From Paenibacillus faecis (lineage in GTDB: Bacteria; Bacillota; Bacilli; Paenibacillales; Paenibacillaceae), in NCBI RefSeq assembly GCF_008084145.1, contig NZ_VSDO01000003.1, positions 682,001 through 746,000 of the forward strand: a stretch of 64,000 nt of DNA, in the 5' to 3' direction. Shown here piece by piece: positions 7,866 to 15,314 of this stretch; within the stretch, counting starts at the first letter, position 1; each line of letters starts with the position of its first letter. A program made the position numbers and the translations under genes. Under the pieces are notes generated by a model, which ran no database searches, was not told where the DNA came from, and saw only the letters and a list, made by a program, of their open reading frames with translations.

Positions 7866-8825
7866 TCATCGGTGAATTTGCTCCGGCAGCCCAAACCGTA
7901 AAAATAATTTCGTGTTAATGAAATTTTGGACGTGGAGGATTTGATGATCCTTGACCTCGAGCACATGAATTCCCCAAGGGATGAAGACCGCCGCGTTCTC
8001 CGGATTCGGCATATATTGCGCAAAGGCGGGATATCCGCCATTTACCGTAATCGGCACAAAGCGGGAGCCCTCACAATGCGGCCGGGTCAACGAAAAAAAC
8101 TCAAACAGATCGTTTCTGCCGCGCACCCACATGGCAAAAGGCGGCATCGACATACAGCCTTCCTCATGAAATAACGCGACCAGCGCATCGATATCAAATT
8201 GTTCAAAGGCCTCCACATACCGTGACAGCAGCTCGCGATCAGGCTCGGTATCCATCCGGCTGAGCTCGTCGGAGCGCAGCCGGGTCCGGTTCAAGGTTTC
8301 CCTGGCTCTCTGTAAAGCGCTGTTCACGGCGGCCGGCGACATCCCCAAAGTTTCGGCAATCTGTTTGGAGGACCAGTCGAAAACATCCTTTAGAATAAGA
8401 ACGGCGCGCTGACGAGGGGGTAAGGTTTGCAAAAGCGCGATGAAGGCGAGCTGCAAGGTATCTTTGCGAATGAGCGCCTCTTCGGGATTCTCTCCAAAGT
8501 CGGGAGCAACCCAGATCCAGGATGACTCGGGCAACGTTTCGCGGGGCTCGACAATCGCAGCCGCCGGGTTGGAGAGGTCAACGGGCAGAGTACGGCGTTT
8601 GGCTTGTCTCAGTTTGTCCAGACACAGGTTGGAGGCGATGCGATAAACCCATGTTTTGTACGATGATTCCTGCCTGAAGGAGTTCCGGCTTTGCCAAGCC
8701 CGGATATAGGTTTCCTGAACCGCATCGTCCGCGTCATCGATAGATCCCAACATTCGGTAGCAAAACGAGGTTAGCCCCGGCTTTAAATTCTCTAGTAACT
8801 GCAGGTCCACAGCCGTCTCGCTCAT
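7866..8825 (-). CDS. ECF-type RNA polymerase sigma factor with SnoaL-like C-terminus
   Basis: A 319-residue protein starting five bases after AGGAGG. Residues about 10-80 are sigma region 2 (FCYRMLGSIDDADDAVQETYIRAW, then TWVYRIASNLCLD). Residues about 125-180 are region 4 (LPPRQRAVLILKDVFDWSSKQIAETLGMS, the DNA-binding helix-turn-helix). About 110 further residues form an NTF2/SnoaL-like domain (RYVEAFEQFDIDALVALFHEEG), as in SigJ/SigX5-type sigma factors, where the extra domain modulates activity in cis. No separate anti-sigma gene is adjacent, consistent with that scheme. It likely controls its own operon with the SRPBCC gene. Confidence 0.9.
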   Translation of the reverse strand: MSETAVDLQLLENLKPGLTSFCYRMLGSIDDADDAVQETYIRAWQSRNSFRQESSYKTWVYRIASNLCLDKLRQAKRRTLPVDLSNPAAAIVEPRETLPESSWIWVAPDFGENPEEALIRKDTLQLAFIALLQTLPPRQRAVLILKDVFDWSSKQIAETLGMSPAAVNSALQRARETLNRTRLRSDELSRMDTEPDRELLSRYVEAFEQFDIDALVALFHEEGCMSMPPFAMWVRGRNDLFEFFSLTRPHCEGSRFVPITVNGGYPAFAQYMPNPENAAVFIPWGIHVLEVKDHQILHVQNFINTKLFLRFGLPEQIHR

Positions 8826-8968
8826 AGTAGCCTCCTTTTGACAGGGAAAATTAGTTTGTGCGTTTTGTCATAGTTTACCACAGGAGCGAGCGGTGATCAC
8901 CCTTATCATGGCGATGGCTTAAAAGGCTTACAATGATTAGGCCAAACGGGGCCAGCCGGCCGTTCCCG

Positions 8969-9412
8969 CTACTTGCTGAACTTCATGAATATTTTTTGCA
9001 TCAGCCCCGGAGGGGAAATCCTGCTGTTCTGAAACGCCGCGATGACCCAATGGCCGTTTCGTTTCACAACGACGTTGGTATTAATGGAATCTCTTTTGAC
9101 GGGGGCTTGTTTCTGCCATCTTAATTTGACAACGCCTAGTCCATGAAAGACCGCCGTCTCCGGAGAAAGAAAACGAATTTGCTTGATCTCCCCTTCCAGC
9201 GTCGATCCTTTCAAAACACTGTTCCATAAGGCTTTATGGCTATCGGATATCGCCTTTCTTCCCTGCAAATGTTCTCCCTGAAACGTCACGTAGTCGGCAT
9301 CCTCCGTAAAACAAGAACCATACGCCGCCTCATCCCCCTGATCCCAAGCCGTTTTCAATTTCCGAAAAAGGGATTCAATCTCTTTCCTATCCTGCGCTTC
9401 TTGCATATCCAT
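8969..9412 (-). CDS. SgcJ/EcaC-type NTF2-like protein
   Basis: 147 residues from the ATG at 9412, nine bases after AAAGGAG; an upstream in-frame ATG at 9466 has no binding site and would overlap the promoter. The sequence fits the DUF4440/SnoaL-like cone-shaped fold: an N-terminal helix IESLFRKLKTAWDQGDEAAY, CFTEDADYVTFQGEHLQGR, and a C-terminal VVKRNGHWVIAAFQNSR strand. The family includes small enzymes and ligand-binding proteins, and the substrate is unknown. It is divergent from marR and probably under that regulator's control. Confidence 0.82.
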   Translation of the reverse strand: MDMQEAQDRKEIESLFRKLKTAWDQGDEAAYGSCFTEDADYVTFQGEHLQGRKAISDSHKALWNSVLKGSTLEGEIKQIRFLSPETAVFHGLGVVKLRWQKQAPVKRDSINTNVVVKRNGHWVIAAFQNSRISPPGLMQKIFMKFSK

Positions 9413-9505
9413 GTCGATCCGCTCCTTTAATTGTGGTATACTTGGTTCCTGAAAAGTTTGATTCATACACTTTCTTAGTAAGGTAATTATCTTTTCATTT
9501 TAATT

Positions 9506-9523
9506 ATCTTAATCAATTAAGAT
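9506..9523. promoter_or_regulatory. Probable MarR operator
   Basis: ATCTTAATCAATTAAGAT is a perfect 8-bp inverted repeat around CA, with a further half-site GATCTTAA just downstream. It lies between the divergent NTF2-like and marR genes, the usual place for a MarR-family autorepressor site. This is inferred from position and symmetry. Confidence 0.65.
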
Positions 9524-9551
9524 ATATTGATCTTAACTTGGAGGTATGTAA

Positions 9552-10046
9552 ATGTCAAGGGACTCTTTTCCTTTCACCGAGCTTTCTTCTTTACAGCAAG
9601 ATGTACTGGATGAATTACGGCAAAACAGCGCGCGCGCCGTCATGTTCCATCAGTTGATTTCCGAAAAGCTGGGGTTGAACGCCACCGATCACAAATGTCT
9701 GGATTACATCAATCGCGCAGGCCCCGTAACCGCCGGACAACTGGCCCAGCTGACCGGTCTTACCACAGGGGCGGTTACAAGTGTCATCGACCGGCTGGAA
9801 CAAGCGGGATATGTGGTTAGAGATAAAGATCCGCATGATCGAAGACGCGTGGTCGTCAAGCCCGCTCCGGAAGGATCGGCCCAGATTTCGCCAATGTTTG
9901 AATCTGTTATGCAATCGACGCTTCAAATCATCTCGCAGTATTCGACAGAGGATTTGCAGCTGATTCTTGCGTTTATCAAGCAGTGCAATGAGATGACATT
10001 AACGGAGATGAACAAGCTGAAGGATAAACATGAAGGGGAATCCTAA
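9552..10046 (+). CDS. MarR family transcriptional regulator
   Basis: 164 residues, starting after TTGGAGG. The winged helix-turn-helix is clear at about residues 50-105 (AGPVTAGQLAQLTGLTTGAVTSVIDRLEQAGYVVRDKDPHDRRRVVV, including the conserved DxRR wing). The flanking helices form the dimer interface. MarR proteins usually repress their own gene and a neighbour and release DNA on binding a phenolic or oxidising ligand. The likely target is the divergent NTF2-like gene. The gene ends in a strong terminator. Confidence 0.93.
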   Translation: MSRDSFPFTELSSLQQDVLDELRQNSARAVMFHQLISEKLGLNATDHKCLDYINRAGPVTAGQLAQLTGLTTGAVTSVIDRLEQAGYVVRDKDPHDRRRVVVKPAPEGSAQISPMFESVMQSTLQIISQYSTEDLQLILAFIKQCNEMTLTEMNKLKDKHEGES

Positions 10047-10053
10047 AGACCTC

Positions 10054-10096
10054 AAGCAAAACGGGCTAACCATCGCGGTTAGCCCGTTTTGCTTAT
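10054..10096. terminator. Bidirectional terminator between marR and the LSm-like gene
   Basis: A 17-bp stem AGCAAAACGGGCTAACC with its complement around ATCGC, flanked by T-rich sequence on both strands. It lies between the convergent ends at 10046 and 10125. Confidence 0.9.
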
Positions 10097-10124
10097 TTCA
10101 AATGATTGTACCGCAGGTTTACGA

Positions 10125-10670
10125 TTATTCGTTATCCTGCGCGGCCGGACCGGCCGGAGCCATCAAGCCTTGAACAGCGCCGAGAAACGGGCGGATGGAC
10201 TTAATCATGCCGTAGCCCATTTTCACGACCGGAACAAATCTCCGGATCATGCCGAACAGCCGCATCCCGCCGCCGAGCATACCGCCAAGCCCCCCTGTGC
10301 CCGCAGCAGCAGCGGTGCCGCCGGACCCGCCAAAACCGCCGAACAGCGAGCCCAAGATCGGCAGGAACGCCGACACTTGGGCGTCCGGCTTGCGGGATCG
10401 CGAGCGGCCAGACGGTTTGCGCGCGCTGCTTCTCCGCTTTCCGGAACGGACGCCCCCCGGGGAGCGTGCACCCGCTCTGTTTTTCAGAGAGCGGGTGCTT
10501 TGCTTCCCGGACGAAGGGCGAGGGAGGGCTCCGGCGCCGGCGAGTACCACCCCGCTGGAATTGACGTCCGTGATGTAGCCGACGTAAGTCTCTCCGTTGT
10601 TCAGGGTGACACATACAGGATGGCCCTGCAGCTTCTTCGCTCGCGCACGCATCTCTTTCGATTGTGCCAT
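10125..10670 (-). CDS. LSm/SH3-barrel-like protein with basic linker and Gly-rich tail
   Basis: 181 residues from the ATG at 10670, six bases after GAGGTG. I do not recognise a named family. Three zones are visible. Residues about 1-50 carry HPVCVTLNNGETYVGYITDV and SSGVVLAG, the strand pattern of a small Sm/SH3-type beta-barrel. Residues about 50-105 are very basic and Ser/Arg-rich, with an RS-like KPSGRSRSRKPDAQ stretch. Residues about 105-170 are hydrophobic and glycine-rich (SLFGGFGGSGG, GGLGGMLGGGMRLFGMIRRF) and may associate with membranes or self-assemble. It may be a nucleic-acid-binding or spore/coat-associated protein; no function is assigned. Confidence 0.6.
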   Translation of the reverse strand: MAQSKEMRARAKKLQGHPVCVTLNNGETYVGYITDVNSSGVVLAGAGALPRPSSGKQSTRSLKNRAGARSPGGVRSGKRRSSARKPSGRSRSRKPDAQVSAFLPILGSLFGGFGGSGGTAAAAGTGGLGGMLGGGMRLFGMIRRFVPVVKMGYGMIKSIRPFLGAVQGLMAPAGPAAQDNE

Positions 10671-10765
10671 GAAGTTCACCTCGATCACTGAGTTGTACTT
10701 CAGTTTACGCCGGGGGCGGGCTGGCTGCTTGTGCGAATGGGGCATGCGTACGCTAAAACGTTTTT

Positions 10766-11239
10766 CTAATACTCTCCTTTGATTACGAAAAACGAGCCCC
10801 GGATCGTTCCGGCCAGTTTGGACTTCTGGCGGGCAAATTTAAACTTCTTCTCCTCCAGCTCCCGGGGAACCTCCATCCCCTCGGAGAGTTTAAAACCAAC
10901 CGCCCGTTTCTTCGGGTCGTCCACGGTGTACAAGACATTGACCTCAAGGCCATCTTCATAAAAAACGTAGGCCCATCGGATATTCTCCACTTGAAAACGC
11001 GACGTTTCCAGAGGCTTGGCCGCAAACTCGATGCCGCGTTCCTCTTTCAAAATCCGGTTCACATAGTCTAGAGTCTCCTGGCTTTCGCCGGCGGGTTCCA
11101 CCGTAAATTCATGCTTGTATTTGTTCATGAAGTAGCGGGCTTCATTCGCGCGCAAACCGGCCAGCGCTTCCGCTACGGGTGAAGACTCCAAACCGATCGT
11201 GGACACATTTTTAAAATCAACAATATAGGACATCTCCAT
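10766..11239 (-). CDS. Conserved-looking hypothetical protein
   Basis: About 157 residues. Possible starts are the ATG at 11239 (four bases after AGGAGG), a GTG just before it, or the ATG at 11233 (ten bases); 11239 is used here. It is soluble and mixed alpha/beta, with many charged residues and no Cys, signal peptide or membrane helix. The opening MSYIVDFKNVSTIGLESSPVAEALAG and the C-terminal KFKFARQKSKLAGTIRGSFF are the most distinctive parts. I do not recognise the family. It begins 20 bp after the yobU-like gene and is probably in the same operon. Confidence 0.7.
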   Translation of the reverse strand: MEMSYIVDFKNVSTIGLESSPVAEALAGLRANEARYFMNKYKHEFTVEPAGESQETLDYVNRILKEERGIEFAAKPLETSRFQVENIRWAYVFYEDGLEVNVLYTVDDPKKRAVGFKLSEGMEVPRELEEKKFKFARQKSKLAGTIRGSFFVIKGEY

Positions 11240-11259
11240 CACCCCTCCTGTCTATCCAT

Positions 11260-11757
11260 CTATTTTCGAACAACGGGAATCCACATTTCGCCAAACACTT
11301 GACCGTCCCGCTGCCCCATGATCACCGTGGCATTCGGACCGCCTACATACGCGACATGGCTGACTTCAGGCAGGACTTGGCCGAAGGCAATCCCGGCAAG
11401 CTGATTACTCAATGCATCGGCCGTCGGCCCTTCCCCTTTAACCACCAGGTATTCCCCTTTAGGGAATTGAATAACCCGGGAACCCTCCGCTGCGGATGCC
11501 GACCCCGGCGCCGATGACTCGGTCAAGACTCCGGCATAATACATCATCTTGTTGTTCACCGCTTCGTTTACGGCAAATACATAGTCGTTGGCGGCCATGG
11601 ATTTTAAAGTATCGAGCCTTCCGTCATGATGGACCGCCTGCCAAAAGTCCGATTTTTCCTTGTTAATGCCGGCATAGTCCGTGTAATCGCTCTTCAGCTC
11701 GGTTCCCAGACCGTAAACGATAAAGCCCTCTTTTTCTTCCAATTGATAGTTTGCCAT
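11260..11757 (-). CDS. yobU: GyrI-like effector-binding domain protein (YobU-like)
   Basis: 165 residues from the ATG at 11757, eight bases after AAGGAAGG; an ATG two codons earlier is too close to the binding site. It has the AraC-effector/GyrI-like pattern: an opening strand EKEGFIVYGLGTELKSDY, a central MYYAGVLTESS, a strand pair with FPKGEYLVVKGEGP, and a final VFGEMWIPVV. Standalone members bind small ligands. In Bacillus subtilis the yobU and yobV genes are adjacent, with this same combination of families. Here too a YafY/WYL-type regulator is divergent. The symbol is by analogy of family and context. Confidence 0.8.
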   Translation of the reverse strand: MANYQLEEKEGFIVYGLGTELKSDYTDYAGINKEKSDFWQAVHHDGRLDTLKSMAANDYVFAVNEAVNNKMMYYAGVLTESSAPGSASAAEGSRVIQFPKGEYLVVKGEGPTADALSNQLAGIAFGQVLPEVSHVAYVGGPNATVIMGQRDGQVFGEMWIPVVRK

Positions 11758-11797
11758 GTTCATAACCTTCCTTCTTTTTTATTTCATTTGTGTTCTT

Positions 11798-11850
11798 CAC
11801 TTGATAGGTTTATGATAATCTTCAATCATGTCAAAAAATGATACCATTTA
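11798..11850 (-). promoter_or_regulatory. yobU-like promoter/operator, shared with the DoxX-like gene
   Basis: Read on the minus strand, these 53 bases match 41788-41840 without gaps at 43 positions. The core GTATCA-TTTTT-TGAC(A/T) is an inverted repeat (imperfect here, perfect in the other copy). It is followed at fixed distance by TTAT(C/T)ATAAACC, a likely -10 region, and ATCAAGTG. The site ends ten bases before the yobV-like start, so it could also control that gene. Confidence 0.75.
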
Positions 11851-11859
11851 GGAGTCGCA

Positions 11860-12843
11860 ATGAAAAAAGTTGAACGGATTAATACGATCATGCGGTATAT
11901 CAATAATCGTTCCCAATTTACCATCTCCGAAATCATGCGCGAATTTCAGATCTCCCGTTCCACGGCCATTCGGGACATCCGGGAAATCGAAGCCTTGGGG
12001 ATGCCGCTTGTCGCCGAGGTTGGACGGGATGGGGGCTATTTTGTCATGCACAACAAGCTCCTGCCCGGCGTTCGTTTTACCGATAATGAAGTCAAAGCCC
12101 TTTTTATCGCCTTTATGGCCACAAGAAATGCGCAGCTCCCCTATCTGAAGAGCCGTCAATCTCTAGCCGAGAAATTACTGGGCCTCATCTCGACCAACCA
12201 GCAGGACGACCTTGTTCTTTTGAATCAAATCCTGCTTTTTGAAGGAACCAACCCGCATAATCCCGATCTGCTTGAGCTTTCCGACCTCCCCCACCCCATG
12301 CTGGAAAAGCTCATCCAAAACCTGCTTACGGACAGCTATTTACGGATTACGATCGAAGAAGCGCGGGAAATGAAGTCCTACCCCATCTATCTCCTGCATC
12401 TTTATCATCAAAAAGGCGTCTGGCTGATGGAGGGCTTTGACTTACAGGAAGAAAGGAAGCGGCTGTTTCCCGTCGACGGGCTCACCGATATCACACTCTA
12501 CCAACCGAAGAAAAGGGTAAGCCGGAAAAAGATTATGGAAACCCTGAGCAAACAGGAGGAAGAAATTAACCTTGTCCTGTATCTGGGTCCGAAAGCCATT
12601 GCCCAATACAAGAAGTACCATCCTTTAAAAGCTTCCGTTTCCTATACGAACCCTTATCAAACCACGGCCATTCTAAAAACTTTCATCCCTGTGGATAAGC
12701 CCGAAGAATTGACCGAATTCACCGATTGGCTTCTTTTTCTGGGCGGGGATATCAAGGTCAGGGAAGCGCCGAAAGAGCTCCTGGACAGGTTGGAAGAACG
12801 ATTAAGTGCCCTTAAGGAGCAGTTGCGCGGATCATCACTATGA
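11860..12843 (+). CDS. yobV: YafY/WYL-type transcriptional regulator (YobV-like)
   Basis: 327 residues, starting five bases after AGGAG. An N-terminal winged helix-turn-helix of the DeoR/HTH_11 type occupies about residues 1-60 (QFTISEIMREFQISRSTAIRDIREIEALGMPLVAEVGRDGGYFV). A WYL-like ligand-sensing domain covers about 140-240 (SYPIYLLHLYHQKGVWLMEGFDLQEERKRLF), followed by a C-terminal extension. This is the YafY architecture. It is divergent from the yobU-like effector-binding protein, and a shared operator recurs at a distant DoxX-like gene, so it may run a small regulon. Its last six bases overlap the convergent racemase gene. Confidence 0.88.
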   Translation: MKKVERINTIMRYINNRSQFTISEIMREFQISRSTAIRDIREIEALGMPLVAEVGRDGGYFVMHNKLLPGVRFTDNEVKALFIAFMATRNAQLPYLKSRQSLAEKLLGLISTNQQDDLVLLNQILLFEGTNPHNPDLLELSDLPHPMLEKLIQNLLTDSYLRITIEEAREMKSYPIYLLHLYHQKGVWLMEGFDLQEERKRLFPVDGLTDITLYQPKKRVSRKKIMETLSKQEEEINLVLYLGPKAIAQYKKYHPLKASVSYTNPYQTTAILKTFIPVDKPEELTEFTDWLLFLGGDIKVREAPKELLDRLEERLSALKEQLRGSSL

Positions 12844-13530
12844 CAGCGCGAAGTCAACCGCAGACTCCGCATGAAGTCTTGTTGTATCGTAGAGAGGGAT
12901 TCCGCAATGTTCTTGCGAAATGAGCAAGGTGATCTCGGTGCAACCCAGAATAATCGCCTCTGCTCCCTGTCGACCAAGCTCCTGTATGATGCTTAGATAG
13001 GATTGCCGGGATTCGTCATTAATGATGCCAAGGCATAGCTCTTGATAAATGATGTCATGAATGACCCTTCGATCGGCCTCGCCGGGGACTATCACTTCAA
13101 GTCCGAACTTGTCCCTAAGTCTGCCCTTGTAAAAATCTTGTTCCATCGTAAAAGCGGTACCCAATAGCGCGACCTTCTGCCGTCCGTCCTTAACCATTTC
13201 TTTCGCCGTTGCGTCCGCGATGTGAAGCAGTGGAATTGTGACGGCTTCCTCCACTTCGTTGGCCATCTTGTGCATCGTATTGGTACAAATCACGATGAAG
13301 TCAGCCCCGCCGGATTCCAGCTTTTGCGCCGCATCCATCATAAGTTTCGTGGCCTCATCCCATTTCCCCTGATACTGAAGGCTTTTGATCTCATCAAAAT
13401 CCACGGAATACATGAGGCTTTTGGCGGAATGAAGTCCTCCCAGCTTCTCATTGACCCGTTGATTGATGATTTGGTAATACAACAACGACGACTCCCAGCT
13501 CATCCCGCCGATTAAACCTATGGTTTTCAT
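12838..13530 (-). CDS. Aspartate/glutamate racemase family protein
   Basis: 230 residues from the ATG at 13530, with GGAGG nine bases upstream; a GTG two codons earlier is an alternative. The Asp/Glu racemase motifs are clear: TIGLIGGMSWESS at the N-terminus, catalytic Cys82 in ICTNTMHK, and catalytic Cys197 in ILGCTEI. These pyridoxal-independent enzymes use the two cysteines to invert amino acids, making D-Asp or D-Glu. Which amino acid is used cannot be told from sequence. The gene converges on, and overlaps by six bases, the yobV-like gene. Confidence 0.92.
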   Translation of the reverse strand: MKTIGLIGGMSWESSLLYYQIINQRVNEKLGGLHSAKSLMYSVDFDEIKSLQYQGKWDEATKLMMDAAQKLESGGADFIVICTNTMHKMANEVEEAVTIPLLHIADATAKEMVKDGRQKVALLGTAFTMEQDFYKGRLRDKFGLEVIVPGEADRRVIHDIIYQELCLGIINDESRQSYLSIIQELGRQGAEAIILGCTEITLLISQEHCGIPLYDTTRLHAESAVDFALS

Positions 13531-13646
13531 AAACACGTACCTCCAAGGGGCTTTTTACTCTATCCTCCATTAAAAATGGTTCAAATTCAATCCTTTTCTT
13601 CCCCCCCATAAAGAGAAGCACCCCTTAGTTGAGCTGAAGAGTCCAC

Positions 13647-14132
13647 TTAAGAACTTTTTGTCCCACCGGTTTGTTTTTTCATAAACCAAAGATAAAAAAT
13701 ACGGGACAAGCAAAAGGTAATTAGAAGGGAAGCCCACGTCCAGAACCAATTCCAATCGATGTAGCGAATGAGGTTGGTGTACCTTTCCGCCAATACCTCC
13801 AAAATGGTCATCCAGCTTGGAAAAAACAAAAACCAGAGTGTTTTATGGATGTTGGTTTTGTTTTTCGGAAATTTCAAGTTAAACACGACGCAGAGAGCGG
13901 GAAAGATAAAATACTCGAACGAAAAACTACTTCGCGATGCATAGGGAAACATACGAACCGGATATTCAATTAATTTGTACTGTACAACTAGTAGACCTAA
14001 AAACCAGGTAAGTATTTGCTTAAAAGAAAAGATGACAAACGCTTCTCGAATTTTATTACGCGGTGTCGTAACTAGTAACAGCAGAATGGTTAAAATCCAT
14101 ACTACAATTAATATGATTATTTCCATTGTCAT
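13647..14132 (-). CDS. CBO0543 family membrane protein
   Basis: About 161 residues and five predicted membrane helices. The ATG at 14132, eleven bases after GAGG, is chosen; others in frame at 14141 and 14186 are possible. It matches the CBO0543 pattern: an N-terminal helix EIIILIVVWILTILLLLV, then TPRNKIREAFVIFSFKQILTW, the charged-aromatic IEYPVRMFPYASRSSFSFEYFIFPALCVVFNL, and FFPSWMTILEVLAERYTNLIRYIDW. The function is unknown. These proteins recur beside DUF3231 genes in Bacillales and are often expressed around sporulation. Here the DUF3231 gene lies directly upstream. Confidence 0.82.
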   Translation of the reverse strand: MTMEIIILIVVWILTILLLLVTTPRNKIREAFVIFSFKQILTWFLGLLVVQYKLIEYPVRMFPYASRSSFSFEYFIFPALCVVFNLKFPKNKTNIHKTLWFLFFPSWMTILEVLAERYTNLIRYIDWNWFWTWASLLITFCLSRIFYLWFMKKQTGGTKSS

Positions 14133-14213
14133 AAGACGCATAACCTCGGCTACATGGGATATGTACAGAATGACAAGCAGAGCCATCCTTTGCGGGATGG
14201 CCCTGGCTAAGTT

Positions 14214-15224
14214 TTAATGTCCGGCGTGCAATTCTTCCCGGTCTATAGCCTCTGGAGGCTGCTCCAACCACCCCTGGTCAATCATAAGATTGGCGCCATC
14301 CTCCACATACAACGATACATCCAATTGGCATTTTGCATATAAAACGCCTATATCTTTTCTTCCATTCAGCGATGCGCCATTGGCGTATTCCCGGATCTTC
14401 ATGGAGAACATGTCGATTTTATGATAAACCATGAGTTTATCCGAGAACGGAGGCTCCGTGGAGGGTCTGACCAAATGATCTATACTTTGAGGGAACGGCA
14501 AACCGTCTTTAGACAATTTGTCCGACATCAGATCAATATGTTTTTGATTCAGCCTCTTTCCACGCTCTAAATATTGTCTGACTTTTTCGCTTCTCGCCAC
14601 CTGAACAAAGCCGGTAATAATAGCTTTACTCGTGATGTCGTTGTTCAAGTTTCCGAAAAAATGGGCTATTTCCAATCCTTGCAGCGGTCGCACTTTTCCG
14701 AAGAAAACATTTAAAAAACTCTGCTTTGTAATAAAGTCCACACCTTGAGGCGGAGGAAGGACGGGTGGATTTACGGATGTATTTCTGGAGAGTAAGGCCT
14801 CCGTGACATTGACCATTAATTTACTGGTATCCTGAAGGGCTTTGACGAAGAAATCCCGGATATCTTTCCTTGTCACCAAGGGGATAGCCACGCTATAAAT
14901 ACTCACCCCGGCTTTACCCAAATACTGCAGGTAATGAAGATAGAAATCGTCTTCATACAGTCGGGGTGCCTCCAAATTGACGTCGTCGTCCGTAAACCCG
15001 ACCGGGATCGGAAAATCGGCTTGTTTAAAAATAGCTTCAATGGTCTGTATATACTCTTTACATAGCCCCAGGGCATATTGTAAATTTTCTTTAATCTCTT
15101 TATCGTCCACATGTTGAAGAAAATAGCCAAGCACGCATTTCCCCATCGTATTTCCCACATATGTGGCCCAAAGCTTCCCCATCTCCGCTGCGGTTAAATG
15201 CGATTGATCGGTTTTCACAAGCAC
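14214..15224 (-). CDS. DUF3231 family protein
   Basis: 336 residues from a GTG at 15224, four bases after AAAGGA; a second GTG at 15218 is also usable. Two repeats of about 160 residues are visible, each opening with a (L/F)TxxExxxLWxxY-type helix and containing LxxCxxYIQxIExIFKxxxxPIPxGFTDxDVN. This is the duplicated four-helix, ferritin-like bundle of DUF3231. A metal or hydrophobic ligand is suspected for the family but not established. It probably forms an operon with the CBO0543 gene downstream. Confidence 0.88.
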   Translation of the reverse strand: MLVKTDQSHLTAAEMGKLWATYVGNTMGKCVLGYFLQHVDDKEIKENLQYALGLCKEYIQTIEAIFKQADFPIPVGFTDDDVNLEAPRLYEDDFYLHYLQYLGKAGVSIYSVAIPLVTRKDIRDFFVKALQDTSKLMVNVTEALLSRNTSVNPPVLPPPQGVDFITKQSFLNVFFGKVRPLQGLEIAHFFGNLNNDITSKAIITGFVQVARSEKVRQYLERGKRLNQKHIDLMSDKLSKDGLPFPQSIDHLVRPSTEPPFSDKLMVYHKIDMFSMKIREYANGASLNGRKDIGVLYAKCQLDVSLYVEDGANLMIDQGWLEQPPEAIDREELHAGH

Positions 15225-15314
15225 TCATTCCTTTGCGATCTATTGAGAATCCGTGATTAGGATATCCCGGTAACCGTTTGAAAATACACGGTTTTTTTGC
15301 CGCATAGTAGACTG

